A stretch of 43,836 bases of DNA. Source: Chloroflexota bacterium (GTDB lineage: Bacteria > Chloroflexota > Dehalococcoidia > JACQUA01). The notes beneath the pieces were generated by a model. It made no database searches, had not been told where the DNA came from, and saw nothing but the letters and a program-made list of their open reading frames with translations. The first letter of the stretch is position 1. Each line of letters begins with the position of its first letter. The stretch is from the NCBI GenBank assembly GCA_016210565.1, contig JACQUA010000275.1, positions 1-43,836 on the forward strand. The letters are read 5' to 3'. A program made the position numbers and the translations under genes. Below are positions 33,654 to 42,444 of the stretch, piece after piece.

Positions 33654-35313
33654 TCCTACCTTCGCCGGACTCGGCTTCCCGGGCGACCTTTTCCGCAATG
33701 TCCTTTTGCAGTGACTTCTTGTCTACTTTTTGAGTGTCGGCAACCACCGGCATGTGGTCGATTATTTCCAGTCTCTCCGGCAACTTGAAGGAGGCGATCT
33801 CCTTTCGCTTTAGATATGAAATCATCTCGTCGAAGGTCAACTTTTCGCCATTACGCACCACCACACAGGCGCAGGCCTTTTCCCCCAGCACCGTGTCCGG
33901 CATACCCACGATGGCCACGCCGGCGATTCTCGGATGGGCAAACAGCATTGCTTCGATCTCGGCGGGATAGATGTTCTGGCCGCCGCGGATGATTACATCC
34001 TTGCTCCTTCCCATTATCACGAGATGACCGGACTCGCTCCGCTTGCCCACGTCCCCGGTGTTGGTGTAGCCATCTGTGGTCCAGACCTCCCATGTCTGTT
34101 TCTCGTCCCGGTAGAAACCGGAAGACAGACAGGGCCCCCTGGCCCAGATGATGCCAGGCTCTCTGCTTTTCAGTTCTTGTCCCGAATCGTTACACAGCTT
34201 GATCTCGGTGCCCGGAAAAGGCACGCCAACGGTCCCGAAGCGCATCCCCGGGGGGTCTTCCAGGGGAGTATAGGTTATGGCCCCCGAGTCCACGCCGCCG
34301 TAGGACTGGACGACACGGCAGGCGCTTATCGCTGCCTCTGCTGCGACCGCCAGCTCGCGTGGCAACGGCGCTCCCATGCAGCATACAATTTTCACCGAGC
34401 TCAGGTCATGCCGGCGAAAATCGGGGTCGTTGAGCATCATCTGTAACTGGGCAGGGACCAGGCCGAGCACAGTGATCCTTTCTTTCTCGATCGTCCTCAG
34501 AGTCTCGCGGGCATCGAAGCGTTCCAGTATCACTGTCCTGGCCCCGACGGCGGGCGCAGCGAAGTAGCCGAAACCGTTGTAGGATGCCGGGGCCGGTCCC
34601 AGGATGGAAACGGTGTCTCCGGCCGTGATGCCGTATTCCCCTGCCAGGTGCCTGAACGTGGACAACCGGCTGCACATGGGGTGTTCTGCGAACTTGGGGA
34701 AACCCGTTGTGCCGCTGGTATGGATCACCAGAAAGAAGTCTGTTCCCGGGATGGTCCTCCGGCTCAGTTCCGCGGGGCTCCGTAGCGCCGCCGCGGTCTC
34801 CATGACTTCCCGGAGCGAGACGGCGCCGGGTGGGGGTCTGCCGCGGTCGACAAAAATATGTCTCAGGCGGGGCAGACAGGAGCGGATGTCCCGTATCATT
34901 CCCAGGTAGTCGCGGTCCCCATGGGTCTGGGGCACCACGACGCCGGCGGGTTCGACGCGCTCGAGTATTCCCTCGACTTCGTTGCGGCGCAAAGCAGGCA
35001 GCAGTTGCATGAGCAGCACGCCCGCTTTTTCGCAGGCGACGCGCAGCAACGACAGCTCCACGCAGTTAGGAAGCTGGGCCACGATCATTTCGTCCCGTTC
35101 CAGGCCCATGTCCACCAGTTGCGAAGCCAGCCGGTCGATCCAGGTCCTGGCGCCGGCCCAGGTGAGACGGGTCCGGGAATCCACGATGGCTTCCACGCCG
35201 GGTGATATCCGGGCATTCCTGTCCCAGAGTTCGGAGAGCGGCGTGGGGCTCCAGTAGCCCTTCGCCGTGTATTCGGCAATCATCTGCGGCGTAAATCTGG
35301 TTGGTTTAGCCAT
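33640..35313 (-). CDS. AMP-dependent acyl/aryl-acid ligase (ANL superfamily)
   Basis: This 557-residue protein has the adenylation motifs in order: P-loop IHTSGTTGFPK, YGGVDSGAITYTP, the Asp of TNTGDVGKR, the hinge GRSKDVIIRGGQNIYPAEIE, and the terminal catalytic Lys in TQKVDKKSL. The overall form is close to 2,3-dihydroxybenzoate-AMP ligases and aryl/acyl-CoA synthetases. It should activate a carboxylic acid as acyl-AMP and usually pass it to CoA. The last residues (SRVG) are encoded by an invading family B repeat, so the original C-terminus may have been a little different. It lies between UbiD copy 3 and the NicX-like gene. Substrate unknown. Confidence 0.9.
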   Translation of the reverse strand: MAKPTRFTPQMIAEYTAKGYWSPTPLSELWDRNARISPGVEAIVDSRTRLTWAGARTWIDRLASQLVDMGLERDEMIVAQLPNCVELSLLRVACEKAGVLLMQLLPALRRNEVEGILERVEPAGVVVPQTHGDRDYLGMIRDIRSCLPRLRHIFVDRGRPPPGAVSLREVMETAAALRSPAELSRRTIPGTDFFLVIHTSGTTGFPKFAEHPMCSRLSTFRHLAGEYGITAGDTVSILGPAPASYNGFGYFAAPAVGARTVILERFDARETLRTIEKERITVLGLVPAQLQMMLNDPDFRRHDLSSVKIVCCMGAPLPRELAVAAEAAISACRVVQSYGGVDSGAITYTPLEDPPGMRFGTVGVPFPGTEIKLCNDSGQELKSREPGIIWARGPCLSSGFYRDEKQTWEVWTTDGYTNTGDVGKRSESGHLVIMGRSKDVIIRGGQNIYPAEIEAMLFAHPRIAGVAIVGMPDTVLGEKACACVVVRNGEKLTFDEMISYLKRKEIASFKLPERLEIIDHMPVVADTQKVDKKSLQKDIAEKVAREAESGEGRSRVG

Positions 35314-35345
35314 GAAGAATCTACTGTGTAGAATACTCAGAGAAT

Positions 35346-35461
35346 GTCATTGCGAGCGAAGCGAAGCAATCTCCTTCGCTGTGCGAGAGTCCGCAAGGCG
35401 GACGAGGCGGACCCGGGAGGCAAGCCCAACTGGGGGATTGCCAAGCTTCGCTCGCAATGAC
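35346..35461. repeat. Inverted-repeat element, family C (GTCATTGCGAGCGAAGC)
   Basis: GTCATTGCGAGCGAAGC (35346-35362) and its exact complement GCTTCGCTCGCAATGAC (35445-35461) bound a 116-base element with internal pairs. Similar sequences are well known as dispersed repeats in several bacterial groups. It lies between the ligase and the third UbiD gene and is probably transcribed with them. Confidence 0.85.
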
Positions 35462-35469
35462 GGGTCATT

Positions 35470-37035
35470 TCAGGGTTTGACCGCGATCCCCCTCTTCAGA
35501 TAGTCCTCTTCGAGCAATATGCACTTCAGCAGTTCCCCGTTGGCCAGTTCAGGTAGCCCGTATTTCTTCCAGCCGTCTCGCGCCTTTTCCAGGTACTTGG
35601 CGGGCGGCAACGAGAGGACAGGGTAGGGGGTATAGGGCCGGGTGGCGTCTATGAAGACCAGGTCCTGGGGCCAGGCAAAGTCAGGCCGCTTGTTTTCCAT
35701 GTGCTCTTTGAGGGACGGAGACGATGAGTAGTCCAGTGAACTGGCAGTGAACCCCTCCATGAAATGGACCCCGCGGCGGGTGGGCGCCATGGAGGTGCGG
35801 CAGACCATTGCCCACCACACCATTTCCAGGTCACGGATGTCGATATCTTCGTCGGTGACGATCAGGAATTTGCTGAGCCGGCTGTAGATGCTGGCTATGG
35901 CGCTGGCCACCCGGGCCGGGTGGTTGGCGCCGGATTTCTTGATAGAAGCGATGATGACACCCATCTGGGTCATTTCAGGTACGTGGACGTCCACCACACC
36001 CTCTATCCCGATGCCGGCCAGTTGCCGGAGCAAAAGGGCTTCATGACCCAACTGACGGAGCTTGCTGCTTTCACTGGGCGGCATCTGACTGACGAAGGCC
36101 TGGTAAATAGCATCGTTCCTGTAGGTGATGCATGTGATTTCGTAGACCGGGCTGAACTTGGCGTCGCCCTGATAGCCGACGCCTTCACCAAAAGGCCCCT
36201 CCGCTTCATAGGCCCTTTCCTGAGGCGGAGGCAGCCGGCCTTCGATCACGATTTCCGCCGTCGCCGGCACTTCCAGGTCCACTGTTTCGCATTTGACCAG
36301 CGCCACAGGGGAACCACGAAGCCCTCCGGCAATGGACAGCTCGTCAACCCCGGTGGGCACCCTTGTCACCGAAGCGATGCCAACCGCCGGATCGCAGCCG
36401 ATGACGGTCGCTACCTCGGTGGCCTTTCCCCGCGCCTCGTTTTTGCGAATGTGGGCGCGGATATGGGCGGTGCTGGTGACCATGATACCCATCTCGTTGG
36501 GCTGTTTCCGGAGCATGCTCCGGTAGGTCCCGACATTGCGGATACCGGTGTCCGGGTCTTTCGATACGTGGTAAGGCGAGGTCAGGAAACCAAGACCGAG
36601 CTCCGAGCCGGCATCCTTTTCCGGAGTCCAGACCGGCACCGGAAAGCGGTGCAGGTTGATCTTTTCGCCTTTCAGGATGTTCTGTTTGCACGGGCCTTTT
36701 TTGACAGTCTTTGGAGCGATGGGATGTTCCAGGGCCGCTCCCCATCTTTCCCTTATCCGGGCGATGACTTCATCCCGTCGACCTCCCGGATCGATTCCCA
36801 GGCTCAAGGCATAGGTCTTGTACGAGGCGCCGATGGCCCCGGCCAGGACCGGGTGGTTGTGGCCCTTGACCCGGTCAAATATCACCGCGAAACGGTCGTC
36901 TTCCGGGTAGCCCCGATAGATCCAGCGCATCACCGAGCTGATTTCCCAGTTTTTGTCTACCTCGGCCTTAACATGCCGCAGAAGGCCTTTCGCCTCCAGG
37001 GCGGCCACAAATTCCCTCAGGTCCGCATAAGCCAT
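35470..37035 (-). CDS. UbiD-family (de)carboxylase, copy 3
   Basis: I chose the ATG at 37035 (MAYADLREFVAALEAKG, the normal UbiD start); the longer frame reads through a CAGGC hairpin and has poor protein character. The 521-residue product has RNVGTYRSML with the conserved Arg, TAEIVIEGRLPP with its two Glu, and AEGPFGEGVGYQ with the third, so all catalytic positions look intact. This differs from copy 2. The ribosome site is weak (AGGACAAGA). It sits between the CoA-transferase genes and the AMP-ligase gene in one orientation. It should (de)carboxylate an aromatic or alpha,beta-unsaturated acid with prenyl-FMN. Confidence 0.9.
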   Translation of the reverse strand: MAYADLREFVAALEAKGLLRHVKAEVDKNWEISSVMRWIYRGYPEDDRFAVIFDRVKGHNHPVLAGAIGASYKTYALSLGIDPGGRRDEVIARIRERWGAALEHPIAPKTVKKGPCKQNILKGEKINLHRFPVPVWTPEKDAGSELGLGFLTSPYHVSKDPDTGIRNVGTYRSMLRKQPNEMGIMVTSTAHIRAHIRKNEARGKATEVATVIGCDPAVGIASVTRVPTGVDELSIAGGLRGSPVALVKCETVDLEVPATAEIVIEGRLPPPQERAYEAEGPFGEGVGYQGDAKFSPVYEITCITYRNDAIYQAFVSQMPPSESSKLRQLGHEALLLRQLAGIGIEGVVDVHVPEMTQMGVIIASIKKSGANHPARVASAIASIYSRLSKFLIVTDEDIDIRDLEMVWWAMVCRTSMAPTRRGVHFMEGFTASSLDYSSSPSLKEHMENKRPDFAWPQDLVFIDATRPYTPYPVLSLPPAKYLEKARDGWKKYGLPELANGELLKCILLEEDYLKRGIAVKP

Positions 37036-37110
37036 TGTTCTTGTCCTATCTTTCCAGCAATCGTCCGTGCCTGCTTGGACAAGCACCGTGAAGGATGAAA
37101 AATTGCGGCT

Positions 37111-37130
37111 CACAGGCACGGCGGCCTGTG
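37111..37130. repeat. CAGGC hairpin (single copy)
   Basis: CACAGGC and GCCTGTG around ACGGCG form a 20-base hairpin, the same unit that is tandemly repeated at 4671-4794. It stands about 75 bases before the UbiD start codon, in the leader. Confidence 0.75.
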
Positions 37131-37209
37131 GTACTGGTCGCAGTTCGGTCTTTGCGAGACTGCAACAGTGTATCACGCAATCCATTGGTCTGCGGTCTGC
37201 GTAACTTCT

Positions 37210-38490
37210 TCACTGAAGAACCCCCTCCACGATGAGTTTGTTGATCTCTTCTTCCGGCAAACCGAGCAACTTCCCGAGAACGTAGTCATTGTGTTCGCCG
37301 AGGAGGGGAGGTCTCTCGTTCCGGGTGTGGGGCGCCGCCGAGAGTCTGAAACCCCATTCAGCGCCGGTGAGCTTACCGGCTTCGGGGTGAATGGACTCTT
37401 TCCAGTAGCGCCGGCGACGTAGCTGGGGGTCGTTTAACAGGTCCTGAACGTTTTGCACGACTCCTGCCGCTATTCCGGCGGCCTGGAGTAGCTTCATGAC
37501 GTCCTCCGCTTTTCGCTGCCCGGTCCAGTTCTCAACAATCACGTCCAGTTCCGCGGCGTGCTTCAGCCTTTCAGCCCGGGTGCTGAATTCGGGTTTGCCG
37601 GCGAGTTGTTCCTGGCCGATGGCGCGGCAAAGGCTCCGCCATTCATCGTCCGAAAGCACGGCGATGGCGCACCACCGGTCCTCGCCCCGGCACCGGTAGA
37701 CCCCGTGGGGTGCGGCATAGGGTACCTGGTTTCCCGCCCTGGCCGGCAATTGTCCGTTGACCATGTATTCAAATAGGCCCAATCCCGATAATGTCAGGCT
37801 GCTCTCGTACAAGGAAACTTCCACGTACTGGCCCCTTCCCGTCCTGGCTTTATGGTAGAGCGCCGACAGCAGGGCCAGCGCCGAACAAAGGAAACTGCTG
37901 CTCTCATCGGGGTACGAATAGCGGGAAGGCGATATGGGCGGCCTATCGGGATAGCCACTCATGTAATTGAGCCCGGACATCGCCAGCAAGTTCCAACTGA
38001 CGCTGGTCTGGTTTTTGTAGGGGCCGGAGGTGGCTACGGTGGGCATCCTTAACATGATGATATCGGGGTTGAGTCGGGTAAGCTCCCCGTAGGTCAGGCC
38101 CCAGCGTTCAAGCACCCTGGGTGTGAAATTGTCGATGACCACATCGGCAGCCGGGACCAGCTTCCTTACCAGTCCGATTCCCTGCGGAGTACCGAGGTTG
38201 ATGGTCACCGCGAGCTTGTTGGTGGCCACCTTATTGAACAGGTGGCCCAGGTTCAGGCTGGTGCGGTCCCTGGCGACCCGCCCGGGTTCTCTGGCCATTC
38301 GCCTGGTCTGGTATTTCAGACGGCTCTCAACGATGATAACTTCGGCGCCGTAGTCGGCAAGAATCTTGCCGACGTACGGTCCCACCACAGCCGCGGTGAA
38401 CTCCAGCACGCGCAGCCCCTCGAAGGGCAGTCGCCGCTTTAGCGGCGAATCGCCCCCGGTTCCTTTCTTCACATTCTCCTTTCCGGGCAA
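37210..38490 (-). CDS. CaiB/BaiF-type (class III) CoA-transferase, copy 1
   Basis: The product, up to 426 residues, matches class III CoA-transferases: GLRVLEFTAAVVGPYVGKILADYGAEVI, NKLAVTINL, then YPDESSSF, whose Asp is the expected catalytic residue that carries CoA, and TGRGQYVEVSLYE. The start is unclear: a TTG at 38490 lacks a ribosome site, whereas a GTG at 38472 has AAAGGAG but at short spacing. Such enzymes move CoA from a CoA thioester to a carboxylic acid without ATP. It is directly downstream of a second, related gene; both share the PDRPP motif, so they may form a heteromer or act on successive intermediates. Confidence 0.88.
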   Translation of the reverse strand: MPGKENVKKGTGGDSPLKRRLPFEGLRVLEFTAAVVGPYVGKILADYGAEVIIVESRLKYQTRRMAREPGRVARDRTSLNLGHLFNKVATNKLAVTINLGTPQGIGLVRKLVPAADVVIDNFTPRVLERWGLTYGELTRLNPDIIMLRMPTVATSGPYKNQTSVSWNLLAMSGLNYMSGYPDRPPISPSRYSYPDESSSFLCSALALLSALYHKARTGRGQYVEVSLYESSLTLSGLGLFEYMVNGQLPARAGNQVPYAAPHGVYRCRGEDRWCAIAVLSDDEWRSLCRAIGQEQLAGKPEFSTRAERLKHAAELDVIVENWTGQRKAEDVMKLLQAAGIAAGVVQNVQDLLNDPQLRRRRYWKESIHPEAGKLTGAEWGFRLSAAPHTRNERPPLLGEHNDYVLGKLLGLPEEEINKLIVEGVLQ

Positions 38491-38605
38491 GTTGTGAAAA
38501 GCCCGGGCTCGGGTTGAGGAAGCGATTTCCTTTCAGGTGGCCGGGTTTCTCCCCTGTCCCGCGTGGTCACTGACGCGATGAACTGACACTGGTGAAATCC
38601 ACCTC

Positions 38606-38627
38606 CCACAGGCAGGGACGCCTGTGG
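38606..38627. repeat. CAGGC hairpin between the two CoA-transferase genes
   Basis: CCACAGGC (38606-38613) and GCCTGTGG (38620-38627) form a 22-base hairpin 15 bases beyond the stop of copy 2 and upstream of copy 1. It could separate or tune the expression of the two genes; there is no T-run. Confidence 0.7.
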
Positions 38628-38641
38628 TACCGGGGGAGCGC

Positions 38642-39907
38642 TCATATGACGCCGGCTCTTTTCAACCTGGAATATTCTCGTTTGGTGATTCCCAGTTCCT
38701 GTTGATAGACCTGCACGTTGTGCTCTCCGATCAGCGGCGCCCTTCGGGGCGGGGAAGGCGGGCTTTCGGACAGTATGGGAGAGAACCTGAGGTAGTCCGA
38801 GGTCGTAGCCAGATATTCGTGTTCCACCGGAACAAAAACGTTCTTTGATGCCAGTTGCCGGTCAACGGCAATATCGGCGACGGTGTTGACCGGGGCCACC
38901 TCGAGTCCCCTTTTTACCGCTTCGTCATAAAGATGTTGTTTCTTCCTGGTGATGGTGAAATTCGCCAGCACTCTGTCGATGACTTTGACCGATTCCGGCT
39001 GGACCCGGTACCAGGGGTCTTTCCACTTATCTTCCGCCAGCTCCCCCGCCATCCCTTCGGCATCCAGCCATGCAACGAAGTTGTCCCAGGTGGAGCCCCA
39101 CAGCCGGATATCGACATAGCCATCGAGGCAGGGGAAGATGCCGTTGGCCGGCAACCGGCGCTCGTCCCCTGTCCGCTTGCTGATTTCTCCGCTTTCAAGA
39201 TAGCTCGGTATAGTGCTCATCAGGACCGGAGGAATACATTCATGCATGGAAATGTCCGCAAGTTGCCCTTGACCTGAGAACTCCCGATGGTACAGGGCGA
39301 TAAGGATAGCTAAGGCGGCGTTAAAAGATGCCAGGTAATATGCCTGATCGCCCGCTATGCGCACCGGGGGTCTATCGGGCCAACCGCACACGTACAGGAG
39401 CCCTCCCAGGGCCGACGCCACCAGGTCTGATGACTTGAAGTCCCTCCACGGACCGTTCTGACCGAATGGCGTCAACGAAGTGAATATAATCCGGGGATTG
39501 ATACCTTTCAAGTCCCGGTATCCCAGTCCTTTCCCTGCCATGGCGCCGGGGCGGCCTGTTTCTACAAGAACGTCGGACACAGCTACCAGGGACTTGAAAA
39601 GCTCTCGTCCCTCGGCCATGTCCAGGTTCAAAGTGATGCCGTGCTTATTGCCGTTGTAGTATGTCCAGAACAGGCTTCTTTCGGGGTGGGCGATGCCCCC
39701 GAGGAAAGGGCCAAGCTGCCTGCCGGGGTCTCCAACGGGAGGCTCTACCTTGATAACTTCAGCGCCTAGCTGCGCCAGAAGTTTGCCGCAATACTGTCCC
39801 GCGGCGGCTGCCAGGTCGAGAACCCTGACGCCGCGCAGCGGCGGCGGTTTGTTATCCCGTCCTTGCGAGTCTATATTTCTCTCAGGCATGGTCCAGTTGG
39901 TCAACAT
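38642..39907 (-). CDS. CaiB/BaiF-type (class III) CoA-transferase, copy 2
   Basis: This 421-residue protein has GVRVLDLAAAAGQYCGKLLAQLGAEVIKVEPP, NKHGITLNL, then RIAGDQAYYLASF with the expected catalytic Asp, and FSGQGQLADISMHE. The final PLIGEHNVQVYQQEL is typical. The ATG at 39907 is preceded by AAGGGGGGAC. It resembles copy 1 only moderately, so the two are old duplicates or separate acquisitions. It lies 59 bases after the enolase-superfamily gene. It likely activates the pathway acid to its CoA thioester, in parallel with or in place of the AMP-ligase. Confidence 0.88.
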   Translation of the reverse strand: MLTNWTMPERNIDSQGRDNKPPPLRGVRVLDLAAAAGQYCGKLLAQLGAEVIKVEPPVGDPGRQLGPFLGGIAHPERSLFWTYYNGNKHGITLNLDMAEGRELFKSLVAVSDVLVETGRPGAMAGKGLGYRDLKGINPRIIFTSLTPFGQNGPWRDFKSSDLVASALGGLLYVCGWPDRPPVRIAGDQAYYLASFNAALAILIALYHREFSGQGQLADISMHECIPPVLMSTIPSYLESGEISKRTGDERRLPANGIFPCLDGYVDIRLWGSTWDNFVAWLDAEGMAGELAEDKWKDPWYRVQPESVKVIDRVLANFTITRKKQHLYDEAVKRGLEVAPVNTVADIAVDRQLASKNVFVPVEHEYLATTSDYLRFSPILSESPPSPPRRAPLIGEHNVQVYQQELGITKREYSRLKRAGVI

Positions 39908-39966
39908 GTCCCCCCTTCGGCCAAAGGGGGACTAAGGGGATGCGAGAAGGATGGCGGTGCGGCCGG

Positions 39967-41073
39967 TCAGACGTTGACGCGGATCCCCAGACCAGGCCCG
40001 GTGGGCACGCGCATCATGCCGTTGCGGATTTCCAGCCCGCTGGTGGGGTCGCCGGTGAACCTGGCGAATTCGCCAAACTGGCAGGCATAATCGACGCCGC
40101 TGGTGGCGGCAACAAAATGCATGGAGGCCGCCGATACAATGTGGGTCCCCATGCAGACAACTATGAACTTAACTTTCCCCACACGGCAAATATCGGCGGC
40201 CGTCCGCATCGCCCGGAGGCCGCTTTGAGTGGCCGAAACGCTGATGCAACTCGCGACCTTCTTGTGCACTAGCTGGAAGATGCTCTCCAGGGTGTTGGCG
40301 CTCTCATGGGCCTCCACCAGGCAGTTCACTCCGCGGGTTACCTGCGCCAGCGATTCCCAGTCATCCGCCGGCGTCGGCTGCTCCGCGACTTCAAGACCGT
40401 ATGATTCCATCTGCTTGATAGCTTCTATCGCTACTTTGGGGTCGGTATAGCTACAGTTACCGTCCATGGTAAGGTGTATGCCCGGACCCACGGCCTCCCT
40501 GACTGCCTTCACTCGCTCCACATCCTTTGCCGGATTCCCTTCCAGCTTGATCTTGAGGTAGGTGTAACCCTCGCGGCGCAGCTTGATGGCGCTCTTCGCC
40601 ATTTCTGCCGGTTCTTTAATCGCCAGGATTCTGAGGATGGGGACTTCCTCGCGGACGAGGCCGCCGAAGAACTGATACAGGGGTATGCCAAGGGCTTTGG
40701 CAACCAGGTCGTGAAGCGCGATATCGATCGCGGCCTTGGCCCTCATCCTGGCGCGGAAGACCTCTATTGCGGCAGCGCCGGCGATGTCTTCCAGAGGCGC
40801 CGAGTCCACCGAGGTGAGGATCTTCTCCATATCAAAAGGGTTCTGACCGGTCACCCATCGATAGAGTTTACCGAGGACCTGCTGCAAGATGGCGGAGTTG
40901 CTGCCTCGAAATGGAGCGTCGGCGCCGGCATATCCGTAGCCGGTGTGCGGCCCATCGGTGAATAGCTGCACTACCAGGCCGTCAGAGGCGGGCGAAGATC
41001 CGTGCGCCGTCCGCCACGTCGGGTCCTGTTTGGGCATGGTGATCGGTGTTACCATGACTTTCGTGATTTTCAT
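39967..41073 (-). CDS. Enolase-superfamily (mandelate racemase/muconate lactonizing type) enzyme, atypical active site
   Basis: This 368-residue protein has the N-terminal capping domain (1-130) and a modified TIM barrel. The KxK motif is present (Lys174, Lys176 in YLKIKLEG), as are the first two metal ligands Asp204 (TMDGN) and Glu231 (VAEQPT). The third ligand, normally Asp in a DES-type sequence, is His256 in VEAHES. The usual GG after the sixth strand reads ATQSGL with no Lys in the expected place. It may be a divergent enzyme with a changed base or metal set. It is co-oriented with the CoA-transferases. Reaction unknown, probably proton abstraction next to a carboxylate. Confidence 0.85.
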   Translation of the reverse strand: MKITKVMVTPITMPKQDPTWRTAHGSSPASDGLVVQLFTDGPHTGYGYAGADAPFRGSNSAILQQVLGKLYRWVTGQNPFDMEKILTSVDSAPLEDIAGAAAIEVFRARMRAKAAIDIALHDLVAKALGIPLYQFFGGLVREEVPILRILAIKEPAEMAKSAIKLRREGYTYLKIKLEGNPAKDVERVKAVREAVGPGIHLTMDGNCSYTDPKVAIEAIKQMESYGLEVAEQPTPADDWESLAQVTRGVNCLVEAHESANTLESIFQLVHKKVASCISVSATQSGLRAMRTAADICRVGKVKFIVVCMGTHIVSAASMHFVAATSGVDYACQFGEFARFTGDPTSGLEIRNGMMRVPTGPGLGIRVNV

Positions 41074-41133
41074 GTTGAGGTTGAGATTCCTTTCCCCGGG
41101 TGTGAATGGGGCCCGGCCGCGCCGGGCCGGTTG

Positions 41134-42291
41134 TCACTTCAGCAAATGGCCGAATATTTCTTTGCCGATCTTGAGGTATTCTTCTTTCTTCAAGTTGAAT
41201 TCGAGGGTGATGGTATCATGGTACTTGATCCCGGGATGGCGAACGGAGGTCACGTCAACGAGGTCCGTTGGCACGTCCTCCCTGGCGCTCTGGTAGCCTT
41301 CGCCTTCAGCCAGTAACGTCTGGCCTTCTTTCGTCAGCGCCCAGTTGAAGTAGAGCCTGGCGGCGTTCGGGTGAGGAGTTTTATCCGGCGGAAGGAGGCT
41401 CAGGGCGCCCCGGCTCTGGGACAGCCAGGTCCCCTCTTTTGGAGTGATTATCTCTATCGGCGCGCCTGCCCTCTTGAACGTGGCGATTTCCGCCGAGCTC
41501 TGGCCCAGGCCGATGGGATATTTCCCCCAGGCTACCCATTCCACTTCCTGCCGTCCGTTGCGCAGGATCAAAGGTTCCTGTTTGGCCAGCTCCCTGAGGA
41601 AGTTTAAGTCCATTATCTTCTCGCCCATGGCGGTCAGCCAGCTATTGCCCCCGCTGCTCACCGTAGGGTCATCCAGGATAATCTTGCCCTTCCACTTGGG
41701 GGCTAACAGGTCCCGCATGGATTGTATCTCACCCTTTTTGACCAGGTCTGTGTTTACGACAATCGCCGGCATCGCAAAGGCGGAGTAGGCGATGTGGGTG
41801 CGCTCCTTATCTACCCACCACAGCTTTCCCATGAACCACTTGCTGGTATCCTTCACGTCGGGAAGTATGAGTTCCGGCTCCAGGGGCCGCAGCACACCCC
41901 TGGGTTTGAGATAGTTCATGGCGCTCATGGTAAAATCGGTCAGGACATCGGCCAGGTAGATGTTGTTTCGCTGCTCATTGAGCAGTTTCTCCAGGACTTC
42001 GTTGGTCCTGCCCACCACCCAGTTTACGCGGATGCCGAACTTCTTGTAGAATTCCCGGCCGACCAGTTGAGTGGTCTCCGGGGCGATCGCCCCGTAGATG
42101 TATAGCTCCCCCTCATTCCTGGCGTTCCGGACCAGGTTGTCCCACTGTACCTCCCAGTCTGCCTTCGGGGCACCCGGCGAAACCGCCGCGCCGGTGGCCG
42201 CGGGAGGAGGCGTCGCCTGGGGCGCGCAGGCAACTGCGAGCAAAAGCAGGAGCGAACACAAAATGAAGTTTGTTTTTCTGGTCGGGCGCAT
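41134..42291 (-). CDS. Extracellular solute-binding lipoprotein, family 1, paralogue 4
   Basis: This 385-residue lipoprotein has a basic N-terminus, a long Leu-rich core and Cys22 in LAVAC, then an Ala/Pro-rich linker. The domain is the family-1 binding fold: WDNLVRNARNEGELYIYG, PKWKGKIILDDPTVSSGG and HPNAARLYFNWALTKEGQ. It shares KLWWVDKERTHIAY and EGTWLSQS with paralogue 1 at 309-1457, so the pair probably binds similar ligands. GAGGTG lies before the ATG. It is 60 bases upstream of the enolase-superfamily gene and is probably its operon partner. No transport permease is nearby. Confidence 0.88.
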   Translation of the reverse strand: MRPTRKTNFILCSLLLLLAVACAPQATPPPAATGAAVSPGAPKADWEVQWDNLVRNARNEGELYIYGAIAPETTQLVGREFYKKFGIRVNWVVGRTNEVLEKLLNEQRNNIYLADVLTDFTMSAMNYLKPRGVLRPLEPELILPDVKDTSKWFMGKLWWVDKERTHIAYSAFAMPAIVVNTDLVKKGEIQSMRDLLAPKWKGKIILDDPTVSSGGNSWLTAMGEKIMDLNFLRELAKQEPLILRNGRQEVEWVAWGKYPIGLGQSSAEIATFKRAGAPIEIITPKEGTWLSQSRGALSLLPPDKTPHPNAARLYFNWALTKEGQTLLAEGEGYQSAREDVPTDLVDVTSVRHPGIKYHDTITLEFNLKKEEYLKIGKEIFGHLLK

Positions 42292-42342
42292 TCATCACCT
42301 CGTCAGTGTTTGTGCTAGTGCTTAATTGCAGAATCCCGCGAA

Positions 42343-42413
42343 AAGATTCTTCGCTTCGCTCAGAATGACAGATCTCGCCGGCTGTCACCCTGAGCGCAGT
42401 CGAAGGGTCTTTC
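42343..42413. repeat. Family A repeat, two half-units in swapped order
   Basis: The 3' half (AGATTCTTCGCTTCGCTCAG...) comes first and the 5' half (TGTCACCCTGAGCGCAGTCG...) second, separated by ten bases. In copies 1 to 3 the order is the reverse. This could be the junction of two neighbouring copies whose outer halves were lost. Confidence 0.65.
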
Positions 42414-42444
42414 CCATCGTTACGCTTTCTTCCGCAATTGACTC

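Noticed and set aside
35764..37098. A 444-residue plus-strand open frame opposite the third UbiD gene
   Set aside because: Antisense shadow with His/Gly/Asp-rich composition, no ribosome site and no motif; the UbiD reading is unambiguous.
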